This document shows positions 24,871 to 33,471 of a DNA stretch of 64,000 nucleotides, in pieces (the stretch's first letter is position 1; each line of letters begins with the position of its first letter). This DNA comes from Paractinoplanes rishiriensis. Lineage in GTDB: Bacteria; Actinomycetota; Actinomycetes; Mycobacteriales; Micromonosporaceae. The notes under the pieces were generated by a model. The model had not been told where the DNA came from, made no database searches, and worked only from the letters and a program-made list of their open reading frames with translations. Location: contig NZ_BOMV01000007.1 of NCBI RefSeq assembly GCF_016862375.1, forward strand, positions 620,001-684,000. The letters are read 5' to 3'. The position numbers were made by a program, and so were the translations under genes.

Positions 24871-25857
24871 TCAGAGCGCGAACAGCTCGAACGCGCGGGC
24901 CTTCAGGTCCGCGCCTTTGCCCGTCAGTGCCCGCGTCGCGCGTACCGTGTCGCTGGTGGCGGGGGCGAAGTGGTCGAGGTATTCGGTGACGGCCTGGTAT
25001 CCGGCCCACCGGGTGCCTTTGATCGCCTTCTGCGTGTCCGCGTCCCGGATGAGGTAGCGCAGCGAACTGGTGCGCTGCTTCGCGTTGTTCTTCGCGATGT
25101 CGGAGGCGTCGTCGGCGATCGGCCAGAGCTGGGCGGTGATCTTTTCGAACTCGCCCATGGTCAGCGACTCGTTGATCATCTTCTCGGCTTCGGTCTCGAA
25201 CGCGGCGAAGTGTTTCCACACCAGGCCGAGGGCCTGACGGGCCTCGCCGATTTTCGCGGTGATCGTGGGGGCGTGCCGGAAGGTGTACGAGCCGAGCGAC
25301 CGCTCGTAGGCCATGCGCTGCGTGTTCGCGCACACGATCCGTACCGGGGTCGCGTCCAGGCGTAGCGAGGCGGTGCCGTCGTGGCTGGTCGTCGCGGCCA
25401 GATAGAGATCCATCCGGTCGACTCCGGCGATCTCCATCGCTTTCGGCAGCTTCATCGTAACGAAGACGCTCTTGCCTTTACGCATCGAGCCGGCCGTCTC
25501 GAAGTGCGCGCCGGACTCGTCAACGAGCAGGTTCAGCAACTCCGCGACCTGCTCGTTCTGCACGGTGGTGTAGTCCTCACCAACGACGCCGAGATACTCG
25601 GTCGCGCCGGTGACGGGGTTGGTCCGGACCGTCATGAACTTGTCGGGGCAGTCGACCTTCGTGACACCGGCGTCGGTGACCTCGATGCCCTGAAGGGCGA
25701 TCTTGCGGACCTCCCAACCACCGAGCCACGCCCTACTCATGACCTCTTCCGCGGTCATGCACTCGTCGGTGATCTGGCCGAGCTGATGCCACGCCGACTT
25801 GCGGGCGGAGGCGAATGCGGTCTGTCCGTTGGCGAGGGTTTCGAGTTCGTGTGCCAT
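24871..25857 (-). CDS. DUF932 domain protein
   Basis: 328-residue soluble protein covering the whole DUF932 family: WHQLGQITDECMTAEEVMSRAWLGGW at the start, YLGVVGEDYTTVQNEQVAELLN and CANTQRMAYE in the middle, and a helical end. DUF932 proteins are widespread in phages, plasmids and conjugative elements, where their role is unproven (a link to recombination or DNA exchange has been suggested). It heads the leftward accessory operon; the Tn7-like transposon is inserted 154 bp upstream of its start and may have separated it from its original upstream neighbour at 34.5 kb. Confidence 0.88.
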   Translation of the reverse strand: MAHELETLANGQTAFASARKSAWHQLGQITDECMTAEEVMSRAWLGGWEVRKIALQGIEVTDAGVTKVDCPDKFMTVRTNPVTGATEYLGVVGEDYTTVQNEQVAELLNLLVDESGAHFETAGSMRKGKSVFVTMKLPKAMEIAGVDRMDLYLAATTSHDGTASLRLDATPVRIVCANTQRMAYERSLGSYTFRHAPTITAKIGEARQALGLVWKHFAAFETEAEKMINESLTMGEFEKITAQLWPIADDASDIAKNNAKQRTSSLRYLIRDADTQKAIKGTRWAGYQAVTEYLDHFAPATSDTVRATRALTGKGADLKARAFELFAL

Positions 25858-26006
25858 GACTGGCGTGTCCTTTCATGCGGGGTTCGGTGGTGGTGGCGGC
25901 GACGCCGGGGTTTCGCGGCCCGGCGGCGCCGTCATAGGTAATGTTTCCTACCTCCACGGGCCGATCAAGGCGATCGGCTGGAGTCGATCGAGGTTTTTGG
26001 CGGCAA

Positions 26007-26011
26007 TCTGA
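26007..26011. repeat. left target-site duplication TCTGA
   Basis: The five bases TCTGA directly before the 5'-TGT terminus at 26012 recur directly after the ACA-3' terminus at 34510-34514. A 5-bp duplication is what Tn7-like transposases generate. Confidence 0.9.
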
Positions 26012-26057
26012 TGTGATTGCCAGCGATAGATGGCGGTTACCAGCGGTAGATGGCGGG
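26012..26057. repeat. transposon left end with tandem transposase-binding repeats L1 and L2
   Basis: Terminal 25-bp inverted repeat (26012-26036) containing L1, TTGCCAGCGATAGATGGCGG (26017-26036), followed at a 20-bp pitch by L2, TTACCAGCGGTAGATGGCGG (26037-26056). These differ at two positions and are the same sequence found in inverse orientation at the right end, so they are presumptive TniA/TnsB binding sites. Confidence 0.85.
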
Positions 26058-26103
26058 ACGGCGCTGCCGGCGTCTCGCCGGCTCTTGAGCCGAAGCACGG
26101 TAG

Positions 26104-26142
26104 TTGTCACGTAGGTAGGCTTGTTGTCACCTGCGTGTTCGG
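26104..26142. repeat. possible further left-end repeats L3 and L4
   Basis: TTGTCACGTAGGTAGG (from 26104) and TTGTCACCTGCGTG (from 26124) repeat with the same 20-bp pitch as L1/L2 and share TTG-x-CA with them. They are weaker matches and may be degenerate transposase sites or an operator for the Nudix gene. The stretch 26143-26279 shows no gene. Confidence 0.45.
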
Positions 26143-26279
26143 GGCCCAACATGTCGATCTTGAGAATGAGGAGGTCGGCGCGGTGGGTGAGGATGTTCTT
26201 GACGGCTCCGTGTTGAGCGAGGGCGCTTCGCGAGTCATCTGAAGAGCCCGACCAGCGCTCAGACCGCGGCCAGATCCGC

Positions 26280-26714
26280 ATGGGTCAGAATGTGCCGATG
26301 ACGATCTCCGCTGACGATTCCGGTCCGGTCCGGATTGTTACGGCCGTTCTTCGCGACGGCGATCGGGTGTTGCTGTGTCATCGAAGCGCCGGGCGCCGTT
26401 GGTATCCCGACGTGTGGGACCTGCCGGGCGGTCATGTTGACGAGGGGGAGGATCCGAAGGAAAGCCTTGTCCGCGAGCTTCGGGAAGAGTTGGGGATCAC
26501 GGCGCCGGAGCCGTCCAGCCCGCCGATGCATGAGATCCGGACCGCGACGTTCGACATGCAGATCTGGTTGGTCGACAGGTGGACCGGAATACCCGTCAAC
26601 GCCGCGCCGGACGAACACGACGCGGTGGCGTGGTTCGAGACGTCCGACCTTGACAGCCTGCGTCTCGCCCACGAGTCGTACCTTTCGATGCTTACCACCG
26701 TGCTCGCCACCTGA
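26280..26714 (+). CDS. Nudix hydrolase (transposon cargo)
   Basis: Small pyrophosphohydrolase of the MutT/Nudix family, about 138-144 residues. The Nudix box is complete: GHVDEGEDPKESLVRELREE followed by LGI, matching Gx5Ex7REUxEExGU, so metal-dependent hydrolysis of a nucleoside diphosphate-X substrate is expected. ATG at 26280 is used; a second ATG at 26298 is possible, and neither has a clear ribosome site, so a leaderless transcript is conceivable. It is convergent with tniQ and lies inside the transposon ends, hence cargo; the benefit to host or element is unknown. Confidence 0.88.
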   Translation: MGQNVPMTISADDSGPVRIVTAVLRDGDRVLLCHRSAGRRWYPDVWDLPGGHVDEGEDPKESLVRELREELGITAPEPSSPPMHEIRTATFDMQIWLVDRWTGIPVNAAPDEHDAVAWFETSDLDSLRLAHESYLSMLTTVLAT

Positions 26715-26891
26715 CGTCGCTCCGGGGCCTGGGGTGCGCGCTCATCGGCGATCCGGAGGCCGGCTGGCGTCCCATCCGCCTGCCCTCGTGCACTGCAGGT
26801 CACCCCGCCTCCGCGGTGTCAACTACCGCGCTTCGGCGCAGCTCTCTGCCGTCTCGTTGGCTGGCGGCTCCGATCGAGGACTCAGCTGGCG
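26715..26891. other. short convergent spacer without a gene
   Basis: 177 bp between the convergent Nudix and tniQ genes. I see no credible coding sequence and no strong terminator hairpin. Confidence 0.5.
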
Positions 26892-28798
26892 TTACTGGCG
26901 CGGCGACTGGGCGTTGTCGATGTGTTCGCCGAGTTGTCGGATGAATGGATCGAGGCGGTCGCGGAGTTGTCGGAAGTGGCCGTAGGGCGAGGGGCGCAGC
27001 AGGTGTTGCCAGCGGGTGTGGACGTAGTGGACGTCTTCGCCTCCGGGCCGGGTGGCGTGGAGGTCGGGGCGGACGGCGGGAGCGTAGATGTGATCGCCGT
27101 GAGTCAGTTCGGTCCAGGCCCAGGTGCTGGCCAGTCGGCGTTTTCCGTCGCCCCAGTGGGTGTGCGGCACGAGGCGGTTCTTGATCAGTTGGCCGGGCAG
27201 TCCGTCGATGAGTTCCTGCCATTGGCCGGGAGGGATCTCCCAGGTGCGCAGTGCGTCGCGACGTCGGCCGTGGTCGGTCAAGCCCGCAGTGGTGTCGAGG
27301 TGTTCGATGAGGTTGCCGACGGCGTGGTCGAACGCCTTGTGGCGGGAGGTGGCGGCCAGCGCCCGGTGGGTGACGCGTAGCGCGTTGTCGGCGGCGAGTC
27401 GAGGAATGCCGAGCTGGTTCGCGGCGTCGATGAGGGTTCCGCCGGTCGTGGCGTGCGCGAGCCGGATCACGAGGACGTGCTCCAGCAGCCGCGACTTGAG
27501 GTCGATGAACTCGTAGAGGTAGTTGAGCCAAGGTTCGGGCGGGCGCTGCGGGATGTGCTGGATGCCGAAGCGGACCCCCAACGGCGCAGGTAGGCGCCGA
27601 CGAGTGGAGTAGTGCGGGACGCCGGTGCGTTTGATGACGTGCAGCGCGCCGACTTCAGGACCGAGGGCGGCTTGCAGCCCTGGTGAGCAGTAGCCGTCGC
27701 CGGGTAGGAACTTCCTGACCCACGGGCGGGCGCCTGGCTGGTCCTCCAGTAGCGGAGCGACGATGTCGCGGGCCGAGTCGGGGCTGTCCGCGTCGGTGAT
27801 GTGTGCTGCCGCGGTGAGCAGCGCCGCGGCGGTGGCGGCGTCGGAGGGCGGCGCGTCGTAGAGGGCGTTGTCGCGCGGGTATCGCCGCTCGCGACGGTCT
27901 TGGTCGATCTGGCGTTGGACGTTCTCGGCGTGCCGGTCGATGAGGCCGGCCGCGTCCGTGGTGTCGACCAGATGCCGGCTGGTGGGCCAGGCGGCGGTGA
28001 TCAGGCAGGTGAGGATTCGCAGGTCAGTGACGTACTGGCTGGAGGTGGCCGGACCGCCGGCGCTGATCGTGGTCGCGTTGTCGGTGCTGAGCAGGGTCAG
28101 CAGCCGGTGTTGCAGGGCGATCGGTGCCGCAACGTCGTGGGTGCTGGTGGAGGCCGGTGCCTGGTCCAGCCGGTGACCGCAGGAGCCGCTGGCTGGTCGC
28201 GATCGGGGGGGTGGGCTCGGCAGGCGGCGGGGTGCAGTGTGCTGTCGCCTCCGCGCGGGATCATCGCCGCGCCGGGGCCGCGCGCCAGGGCGGGCTGCGC
28301 GCAGGCGGGGCAGGTGTGTGCGAGTAGCCGCTGGTGGGTGGGGCAGGCGAAGACGATCGGGAGGCGCCAGAGTTTATTCCAGCCGCCGCCGTGGTGTTGT
28401 TGGATGAGGCTGCCGTCCCCGGTCAGGCAGTGGGGGCAGTAGCGGGTGAAGCGGGCGAATACCCAGCTTTCGCGGACGAACAGGCCGTGCACGAGGCGCC
28501 GCTGGTCGCGGCCGGTGCGGGCGAGGTCGACCGGTGGGTAGCGAGTGGCGAGGCTGCTCAGGGTCAGGGCGGTGACCTCGGTGGTGCTGAGCCGGGTCGC
28601 GTGGGCGAAAGCGGCGGTCGTTTCAGGGGTCAGGGCGAGCATGGTGCTGGCTCGGGCGGCGTTGGGTGGTGTTGCGAGGCCGGTTGCCTGTTGCAGTCGG
28701 GTGGGTGCCAGTCCGAGGCGGTGGGAGAGCCGGAGTAGGTAGCCGGGCAGCGATTCGTCGGGCAGCGGGTCGAGGCTGCGCGGCAGGCGGCCGGTCAC
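26892..28798 (-). CDS. tniQ: TniQ/TnsD-like target-selection protein, -1 frameshift at C7 run
   Basis: Target-site selector of the transposon, about 635 residues if read through a -1 shift. The first frame (GTG 28798 to TGA 28097) has the TniQ start LPRSLDPLPDESLPGYLLRL and zinc-ligand pairs YCPHCL, ACPTHQRLL and TCPACAQP. The reading then moves -1 at seven C (plus-strand G 28205-28211) and continues as CGHRLDQ and ALQHRLLTLL, the expected TniQ continuation, to a stop at 26892. In the zero frame the run is phased C_CCC_CCC, a textbook slippery heptamer, so programmed frameshifting, mutation or a sequencing error are all possible. The GTG overlaps the tniB stop (GTGA). Without the shift a 233-residue N-terminal product would result. 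Confidence 0.85.
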
Positions 28799-30063
28799 GC
28801 GGTCGATGCCGTTGGCTGGTCGCCGCTGGTGCCGCCGTGGTCGTCGAAGACGGTGTTGCGGCGCTTGCTGCTCTTGCCGGTGGTCGGGGCCGGTCGTGGG
28901 GGGATGTCGGGGATCTCACCTGCGGTGGTGTCGCGGCGGGCCAGGTTGCCGAGGTTGATGTCGATGGTGTCGAGCAGATCGGTGGTCAGTTGCTCGGCGC
29001 CGGTGTCGATGGCGTGTGCGGCGCCGTCTTCGATGAGCCGTTCGAGGAGGCCGACGATGCCGCCGGTGCGGCGGAACAGGTATTCGGGCATGGCCCCGTC
29101 GGTGAGCATGCCCGGCTCGGCGCGCAGCAGCCGCAGGTTGTCCTCGATGCCGGCCAGGTGGGTGACCCACGCCGCGATGGTCTGCGGGGTGTCGTAGCGG
29201 AACGGGTCGAGGTCGATCAGGTCGAAGCGGCGTTCGGTCTGGGTGGCTGCTTCGTCGGTGAACGTGCGGGCGTGGCGGGGTTGGGCGAAGACGACCTGTC
29301 CGGTGGCCCGGTCCCGGCGGCCTTCGCGCAGCAGCCCGGAGGCGGGGATGCCGACGCCGACCAGGACCAGGGTCAGGTGCATGCTCATCAACGCGCGGAT
29401 CAGATCGAGGGCGTCCTGGTCGGCCTCGCGGTGCATCCGCAGCCGGGTGATGTCGTCCAGGATGAGGACCTTGGTGGCGTGGTCGTAGAGCGAGCCGCGC
29501 ACGGCGTGGACCAGTTGCGGCAGCGTCATGCCCTTGTGGAGTGCGCCGTAGAAGTCGAGGATCGCCTGGCAGACGCTTTTCGGGGTCGCGGTGACCGGCG
29601 TCTGCACGTAGGCGACGGCGGCGTGCAGGTCCCGGGTGCCGGGCACCGCGTGCGGGTTGATCTGCTGGTGCAGGTCCAGCCACTGGTCTTCGAACGCGGC
29701 GGCGATCTCGCAGACCGTCTCCGTCTTGCCCTGGTAGCCGCCGCCGTTGATCATGAGCCCGGCGCGGGTGGTCGGCTTGTGCTTGAGGGCGTTGTTGAAC
29801 AGCCGGGAGCCCATCACCCGGGCGACCCTGGCGCTCATCGGGGTCTCTTGAATGGGCAGGTTCGCGTGGGTCGCGGCCCGGTGCAGGTCGTGCAGGACCC
29901 GCTGTCGCGGACTCAACGTTCGCCACTGCGCCAGCGACAACCGCGGCGCCGGGGTGAAGCCGTGCCGGGTGGTCCGCCACTGGCTCCAGCCTGCGGCGGT
30001 CTCCCGGGCGATCGCCGGCCCAGGCAGCGTGAACGCCGCGGTGTCCGGCACTTCGCCGCTCAT
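28795..30063 (-). CDS. tniB: TniB/TnsC-like AAA+ transposition regulator
   Basis: 422-residue AAA+ ATPase that links target selector and transposase. Walker A GGGYQGKT is at residues 107-114, Walker B VLILDDITR has the acidic pair at 203-204, and VGVGIPASGLL plus the Arg-rich RRDRATGQ continue the fold. The N-terminal helical part (SPRQRVLHDLHRAATHANLPI) resembles the DNA-binding region of TniB. It overlaps tniA (ATGA at 30060-30063) and tniQ (GTGA), so the three products should be made in fixed ratio. Confidence 0.92.
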   Translation of the reverse strand: MSGEVPDTAAFTLPGPAIARETAAGWSQWRTTRHGFTPAPRLSLAQWRTLSPRQRVLHDLHRAATHANLPIQETPMSARVARVMGSRLFNNALKHKPTTRAGLMINGGGYQGKTETVCEIAAAFEDQWLDLHQQINPHAVPGTRDLHAAVAYVQTPVTATPKSVCQAILDFYGALHKGMTLPQLVHAVRGSLYDHATKVLILDDITRLRMHREADQDALDLIRALMSMHLTLVLVGVGIPASGLLREGRRDRATGQVVFAQPRHARTFTDEAATQTERRFDLIDLDPFRYDTPQTIAAWVTHLAGIEDNLRLLRAEPGMLTDGAMPEYLFRRTGGIVGLLERLIEDGAAHAIDTGAEQLTTDLLDTIDINLGNLARRDTTAGEIPDIPPRPAPTTGKSSKRRNTVFDDHGGTSGDQPTASTA

Positions 30064-32327
30064 CCGGCCTGCCCCGGCTCGTCCGGCTCGTCGGCGGGAA
30101 GCAGGAACAGGCTGCGCCGCCGGAACGCATCACCGAGACGCGGCGGAGGCTGCGGCCGGTCCGGCACCGCGGCCTCGCGGCGCCGTCGACGCTCGGCGTC
30201 CACCGCGGTCTGCACCTGCGCGACCCGGCCCACCGGACGCATCGGCACCACCGTCCCCACGTCCTGCCCGCACCCAGGCTCGGCCGCCGGAGGCGCCTCA
30301 GGGCGGTCGGCGTGCGCGGCTGCGGCCCGCGTCGCCTCCCGCGCGTGCTCGGTGCGGTGCCGTTTACCCGTCCCGGCTGGGCCGGCTTGAGTCGGCCACT
30401 GGTGTACTGGAGTTACGTCGCTGAGCAGGTCCAGCAGCAGCGGCAACAGCTCCGCGTCCGAGCGTGGTTTCAGGCCGGCCTGACGGGCGTGCTCGAGAAG
30501 CTGCCGGGCTCGGGCATCGGAGAACGACGGGATCTCGCCCTCGGCCGGCAGCCCGGTCCACCGCAACGTGTGCCACTGCCCGCCGCCGGGGTCGTGGAAG
30601 AACACGGTCCGCCGGTCGCGGGGATCGGAGCGCACGACCCACTTCCCTTTGTGGACGCCACCTCGCGTCGATGGCTCGTGGCGGTAGTCGTCCAGGCCCG
30701 GCCCGTCGTACCACAATCCGCGGATCTTCACCCCGCGTCGGCCGTGAACGCTGACGTGGTGGGCGGGTAGCAACTCGTAGTACAACTCCGGCGTGGGGAT
30801 CTGCAACGCGAACCCGCCCTGGGCCATCGCGGCGGCGAACAACGTGTTCGGGCTGTGCCGACCACCCGGATCCCAAGCCGGGGCGTACTCGCCCAACACC
30901 CGATTCTGCCAAATCTTCACCGACCAGGTCGCGACCAGGTGTTCCATCGCCTCGACCGTGAGCACCGCATCGGCCTCCGGGTCGACACCCCGGTCCGCGA
31001 CATCGACGCCCTGATAGCCCAGCAAATTCTCGAACAGCAGGCTCTGTATGGCGCCGAACGCCCGTTCCACGGCCTGCTTATCCGTCGGGCGCAGCACCCG
31101 AGCGGGGAGTATGTTCGCGCCGATGACCCGCTGCACTTCCACGAGATTGTGGTTTTTGTAGACCGAGCCGTGGTCGGTCGTGACGGTCTCCGGGGTGAAG
31201 AACGGCAACGCGGCCACCGGGTATCCCGCGAACTCGGCCACCACCGCGGCCGGCACTCCCGGGTAGGGCCAGATCATGTCCTCGCCCCACCCGTCGCGTA
31301 GCGGCAGTGGCGTCATCACGTCCCGCAGCAGCATCGCCACGTCCACCGACGTGTCCGACACCAAGGTCAGCCGGAACGCCACCAGCGAATGCGTGTACAC
31401 GTCCAACGCGATCGTTAAATGTGCCGATACCGGGTCGCCGAACACGCTCTCGCGGACCTTCACCGGCAGAATCGTGGTGTCCAACGCGATGACCTGCCCC
31501 GGCCTGTGCACCACCACATGGATCCCGGTGGCCTCGACCGCGGCAGCCGACCGCTGATAGCGCTGCCGGGCCCCGCCGGGACCGAACCATTCCCGCCACA
31601 CCTGCCGCAGCGTCTCGTAGCACGGCACCTGGACCTGCTCGTCGTACTTCTCCCGCACGTACTGGCAGACCAGCCGACGCCGCGCCATCATGCTGATCCG
31701 CGACCGGTGCAGCGTCTCGGCCCGCACCGCGAAGATCGCCTCGCGGACCGGTTCGGTGATGCTCGGCCGCCCACCGCTGCGGCGTACCCAACTGCCCAGG
31801 ATCGCCCCGGCGACCCCGAACCGGCGGCAGTCCGCACCCAGCCGCTCCAGCGTGCGCAGGCTGACGTGGGCGAACCCGAGCCGCCGCGCGTCCTGCGGAT
31901 CAAGTGCTTGGAGTTCGGCTACCTTCGCCAGCCGCCGCGCGGTCAACGTCGTGGCGTTCGGGTCGTAGCCACGTCTGGGCTCGCCCGGGGCCGGCCGCAA
32001 CGGATCCCCGCCACGGAAACCGGTCTCCACCTCCAGCACGTGTCCCAGCCGGACCAGCGCCAACTCCCGCTGATCCTGAGTCAGGTCGGCGAGCGTCATC
32101 GGTTGCCGGGTCGCCGAGTCCGTCCCCAGGATCAGCGCGTTCACCGGCGCGCGGTGTGCCGGGCCGGTCAGCAGGGCCCGCACCGTGGTCTGCATCGTCG
32201 TACCGTCACCACGGTGCAGCTGGATGTGCCCGTACTGCGGGGCGAACGACTCGACCAGCCACTCGACGCCATCGACCACGACGACGGCGCCGGGCGACAG
32301 GTCAAGCATGCCGACGTGCTGACTCAT
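30060..32327 (-). CDS. tniA: TniA/TnsB-like DDE transposase (Mu transposase C-terminal type)
   Basis: 755-residue retroviral-integrase-like transposase that joins the 3' ends to the target. The catalytic triad is intact: D283 in VIALDTTILP, D385 in VTTDHGS and E421 in DKQAVERAFG. N-terminal helix-turn-helix domains for end binding lie before residue 260, and the Mu-type C-terminal beta barrel around GRRGVKIRGLWYDGPGLDDYR. The ATG at 32327 overlaps the tnsA stop (ATGA); a longer reading to 32354 is disfavoured. Length is normal for TniA/TnsB. The C-terminal Arg/Pro-rich tail probably contacts TniB. Confidence 0.93.
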   Translation of the reverse strand: MSQHVGMLDLSPGAVVVVDGVEWLVESFAPQYGHIQLHRGDGTTMQTTVRALLTGPAHRAPVNALILGTDSATRQPMTLADLTQDQRELALVRLGHVLEVETGFRGGDPLRPAPGEPRRGYDPNATTLTARRLAKVAELQALDPQDARRLGFAHVSLRTLERLGADCRRFGVAGAILGSWVRRSGGRPSITEPVREAIFAVRAETLHRSRISMMARRRLVCQYVREKYDEQVQVPCYETLRQVWREWFGPGGARQRYQRSAAAVEATGIHVVVHRPGQVIALDTTILPVKVRESVFGDPVSAHLTIALDVYTHSLVAFRLTLVSDTSVDVAMLLRDVMTPLPLRDGWGEDMIWPYPGVPAAVVAEFAGYPVAALPFFTPETVTTDHGSVYKNHNLVEVQRVIGANILPARVLRPTDKQAVERAFGAIQSLLFENLLGYQGVDVADRGVDPEADAVLTVEAMEHLVATWSVKIWQNRVLGEYAPAWDPGGRHSPNTLFAAAMAQGGFALQIPTPELYYELLPAHHVSVHGRRGVKIRGLWYDGPGLDDYRHEPSTRGGVHKGKWVVRSDPRDRRTVFFHDPGGGQWHTLRWTGLPAEGEIPSFSDARARQLLEHARQAGLKPRSDAELLPLLLDLLSDVTPVHQWPTQAGPAGTGKRHRTEHAREATRAAAAHADRPEAPPAAEPGCGQDVGTVVPMRPVGRVAQVQTAVDAERRRRREAAVPDRPQPPPRLGDAFRRRSLFLLPADEPDEPGQAG

Positions 32328-33166
32328 CGGCCAACTCCGGCCAGTGAGGCCCACACCTTCGCGGCGTCATTCAGCGGGGCCGATAGGTCGATCCCGAGTC
32401 GCCGGTGCCAGATCAGGTGCAGGGCATGCGCTCGTGCCACCGCGGGTAGCCGGGTGGCCGCCACGAGATCGCCGAACGCTCGCGGACCTGACGCGACCGC
32501 CGTGAACAACTCCGACTGCAGGCCCAACGGGTCGCGCAGCGGGCGGCGCTGCGCGGAGAGCGTGTCCAGGCCGGTCTGCACGTGTGGCCGCCAGCCGGTG
32601 ACAACCAGATACGACCAGCCGGCCGCCAACGCCGCTTCCCGCGCTGCGGCGAAGCACACCCGGTCGTCGTCGCCGATCCGCTCACCCGGCCGCACATCGA
32701 TCAACAAGCCACCTTCGGCCGTCACCGCCAGGAAGTCCGGGATGTGCTCCCGCCAACCCGACCCGGTCGCGAACCGTAACCGGAACGGCTGGCCCAACAC
32801 GTCGCTCACGCCGCCCGCGAAGTCCAACGCCAGCAGCAGCCGTTGCTCGGCGATGCTCTCGAAACCGTGGTGACGGCCGGTCGACACCATGAACTGCAAG
32901 CCCGGACGGTGCCGCTGTCCCCGACGCCAGGAGAACCGCCGCACCGGCTCGCACCGTGATATCGGCATCGACGCCAAGTCGCGCACCGCGCAGAGCACCG
33001 GGGCGCCCGACGCCCGCCACTGCGCCCGCCACCTTCCGGTCCACCCATCCGCCAGAACCAGCGATCCCCGTGCCCTGTCGAAGCCGACCCACTGCGTGCA
33101 CAGACCCGCCAGCCCGCACCGGTCGGACCAGAGTTCACCACAGCTGGCCGTAACGCCCGACGACAT
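32324..33166 (-). CDS. tnsA: TnsA-like endonuclease subunit
   Basis: 280-residue restriction-like endonuclease that would cut the 5' ends of the transposon. The core reads FESIAEQRLLLALD (acidic residue E107), VLGQPFRLRF, HIPDFLAV (D144) and LLIDVRPGERI (D157, R159). In Tn7 TnsA the last position is lysine, so R159 is a substitution that many might regard as inactivating, although I believe related actinobacterial TnsA-like proteins share it. An extra N-terminal region of about 95 residues precedes the nuclease fold. ATG 33166 chosen; a TTG at 33181 is in frame. First gene of the core operon. Confidence 0.85.
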   Translation of the reverse strand: MSSGVTASCGELWSDRCGLAGLCTQWVGFDRARGSLVLADGWTGRWRAQWRASGAPVLCAVRDLASMPISRCEPVRRFSWRRGQRHRPGLQFMVSTGRHHGFESIAEQRLLLALDFAGGVSDVLGQPFRLRFATGSGWREHIPDFLAVTAEGGLLIDVRPGERIGDDDRVCFAAAREAALAAGWSYLVVTGWRPHVQTGLDTLSAQRRPLRDPLGLQSELFTAVASGPRAFGDLVAATRLPAVARAHALHLIWHRRLGIDLSAPLNDAAKVWASLAGVGR

Positions 33167-33471
33167 CCATCCATCCAACAAGACTGATGTCTACCCGAGC
33201 CGAGGTTTCCGATTCGCGTTGCTTTGCGGCGAGTCGAACAGCGCAACGGGCGCTATCGTGCCCTTCGCGCTGAGTAACTTTTGTGTAACGGTGGATTCCA
33301 TCTCGGCTGGCGCACTTGAGTTTGCGCTCATGTCTGGAAACGGATACGAGATCTCTGCCGGCGGCAGTGTCTCAAGGCAACGGTCTCCACCGTATGGGCG
33401 ATCAGCGAAGCCGCATCCCGCCCGGGGCTCGCCCATGATCCACGCACTTGGGGCCACTATGGCGATCGGCT
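33167..33471. promoter_or_regulatory. promoter region of the transposition operon
   Basis: About 305 bp between the unknown cargo gene and tnsA, AT-richer than its flanks (for example TAACTTTTGTGTAACGG at 33274-33290). No gene is supported. It must hold the promoter of tnsA-tniA-tniB-tniQ and possibly a TniA-dependent operator; no copies of the end repeats were found here. Confidence 0.5.

Noticed and set aside
26002-26021. Palindrome GGCAATC-tgatgt-GATTGCC looking like an operator
   Set aside because: It spans the junction between host DNA, target duplication and transposon end, so the symmetry is better explained as chance at the insertion border.
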